From Methylocapsa sp. (GTDB taxonomy: Bacteria; Pseudomonadota; Alphaproteobacteria; Rhizobiales; Beijerinckiaceae), in contig PLUZ01000030.1 of assembly GCA_003162995.1 (NCBI GenBank), positions 289 to 5,374 of the forward strand: a stretch of 5,086 nt of DNA, given 5' to 3'. Each line of letters begins with the position of its first letter. The stretch's first letter is position 1. The translations under genes were made by a program, and so were the position numbers. Below, in pieces: positions 4,169-5,086 of the stretch. The notes below the pieces were generated by a model, which was not told the DNA's origin, ran no database searches, and was given only the letters and a program-made list of their open reading frames with translations.

Positions 4169-5086
4169 ACGGCCCGCTCGACCCACTCAGCGGCATCAGC
4201 TTGGAATGGGCCGATCAGTCGCCGCAACCAAAAGCGCGCAAGGGCCATGGATATGACCAGGCATCATTGGGCGCCGGCGTCACCGTCGATGATTTCAACG
4301 CCTATATGCCGACGCATTCGTACATTTTCACGCCGTCGCGGGAAATGTGGCCAGCCAGCAGCGTCAATGCGCGGATTCCACCGCTCCTCGACGGAAATGG
4401 GAAGCCAATATCTGCTAGCGCATGGCTAGACCGGAATAGTCCAGTAGAACAGATGACTTGGGCGCCAGGCAAGCCAATGCTGATTAAAAACCGGCTGATT
4501 TCGGATGGCGGATGGATCGAGCGAAATGGTGTGACATGCTTCAATCTGTATCGGCCGCCGGTAATCGAACTCGGGAATGCAACCGCTGCAGCGCCATGGA
4601 CCGATCATGTCCACCATGTCTTCCCCGACGACGCCAGGCACATAATCAGCTGGCTCGCTCATCGCGTGCAGTGCCCACAAGAGAAAATCAATCACGCGCT
4701 TGTTCTTGGCGGCAATCAGGGCGTTGGTAAGGATACGTTGCTGGAACCGGTGAAGCGCGCAATTGGTCCTTGGAATTTTGCAGAGGTCAAACCTCAACAG
4801 GTCCTCGGTCGCTTCAACGGTTTCCTTAAATCAGTGATCCTTCGCGTGAGCGAGGCCCGTGACCTTGGCGACGTGGATCGCTTTCAATTTTACGACCACA
4901 TGAAAGATTATACTGCGGCGCCCCCGGACGTCCTAAGAGTCGATGAAAAGCACTTGCGCGAGCACGCCATCTTTAATTGTTGCGGTGTAATCATCACATC
5001 AAACCACAAAGCAGACGGCATCTATTTGCCAGCCGATGACCGACGCCATTTCGTGGCATGGTCAGACCTTACAAAAGAAGACTTCG
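4165..5086 (+). CDS. SF3/DUF5906-type primase-helicase, N-terminal 307 residues (runs off window)
   Basis: The frame opens at ATG 4165, six bases after GGAGG (4154-4158), overlaps the previous stop, and has no stop before the window ends. Residues 1-100 are a leader region without a clear motif. TWAPGKPMLIKNRLISDGGW (about 98-117) and CFNLYRPP (125-132) match the stretch I know ahead of the ATPase in phage/plasmid primase-helicases. The ATPase has Walker A GGNQGVGKDT (182-191; the Asp after Lys is, from memory, normal in this branch). A Walker B-like strand follows, SVILRVSEARDLG (223-235) with acidic E230. The motif C/sensor strand is VIITSNH (275-281) with N280, then YLPADDRRHFVAWS with candidate arginine-finger residues. 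Such proteins are hexameric helicases that unwind DNA at the element's origin. A primase domain is not visible in this part and may be absent or on another gene. Confidence 0.85.
   Translation, partial: MNGPLDPLSGISLEWADQSPQPKARKGHGYDQASLGAGVTVDDFNAYMPTHSYIFTPSREMWPASSVNARIPPLLDGNGKPISASAWLDRNSPVEQMTWAPGKPMLIKNRLISDGGWIERNGVTCFNLYRPPVIELGNATAAAPWTDHVHHVFPDDARHIISWLAHRVQCPQEKINHALVLGGNQGVGKDTLLEPVKRAIGPWNFAEVKPQQVLGRFNGFLKSVILRVSEARDLGDVDRFQFYDHMKDYTAAPPDVLRVDEKHLREHAIFNCCGVIITSNHKADGIYLPADDRRHFVAWSDLTKEDF

Larger units (their letters stand above)
809..5086 (+). mobile_element. Integrated element (prophage or phage-satellite-like), left end; right end outside window
   Basis: The left boundary is set by the tRNA-Glu 3' fragment. 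The first gene inside is a tyrosine integrase transcribed away from that scar, followed by a small HTH protein of excisionase type, a RuvC-like resolvase and an SF3-type helicase. All element genes are on the plus strand and tightly packed, with one 105-bp regulatory gap. This order (att, int, xis-like, recombination, replication) is typical of temperate phages and phage-derived islands. No capsid, terminase, tail, lysis, conjugation or cargo gene is visible, so the choice between prophage, satellite and other integrative element stays open. There is also no recognisable CI-like repressor in this part. Exact core length needs the second att site. Confidence 0.85.

Noticed and set aside
4426..4797. 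123-codon minus-strand frame opposite the helicase gene
   Set aside because: Antisense to conserved helicase sequence including part of Walker A; no motif or start signal of its own.

Overview
The window spans the left junction of an integrated mobile element in what looks like an alphaproteobacterial chromosome. The composition is moderately GC-rich. A tRNA-Glu remnant, a LuxR-type N-terminus and an integrase all resemble forms familiar from Hyphomicrobiales (Bradyrhizobium/Methylocystis-like groups). The lineage is an inference from the style of the proteins; no marker gene is present.

Positions 1-808 are host flank. A LuxR-type regulator runs leftward off the window from about 290. Roughly 500 bp without a convincing gene follow, holding one possible leftward terminator. 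At 809-855 the minus strand carries only the 3' part of a tRNA-Glu(UUC) gene: anticodon loop, T arm, acceptor 3' strand and encoded CCA. Its 5' half has been replaced by unrelated sequence. This is the usual scar of site-specific integration into a tRNA 3' end, so the element begins here and continues past 5086.

Positions 856-994 form a non-coding attachment/promoter region. It holds three tandem 10-bp repeats next to the tRNA scar, then three helically phased ATATTGGAC-type repeats just ahead of the integrase gene. All element genes read rightward: tyrosine integrase (995-2212), an unrecognised 183-residue protein (2215-2766), a 105-bp gap with two AAGTACTT palindromes one 21-bp step apart, a small HTH excisionase/AlpA-like protein (2872-3087), an unrecognised protein (3091-3474), a RuvC-like resolvase (3471-3941), a 76-residue unknown (3938-4168), and the start of an SF3/DUF5906-type primase-helicase (4165 to the end). 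The last four genes are joined by three successive ATGA overlaps with strong Shine-Dalgarno sequences, so they look like one translationally coupled replication/recombination operon.

Together this is the integration-excision module followed by the early DNA-processing module of a prophage or phage-satellite-like element. No structural, packaging, conjugation or cargo gene is visible, so its class cannot be decided from this window. The most unusual detail is the integrase: the position expected to hold the first catalytic arginine (TG-x-R-x-GEL) is a lysine, while the other catalytic residues are intact.
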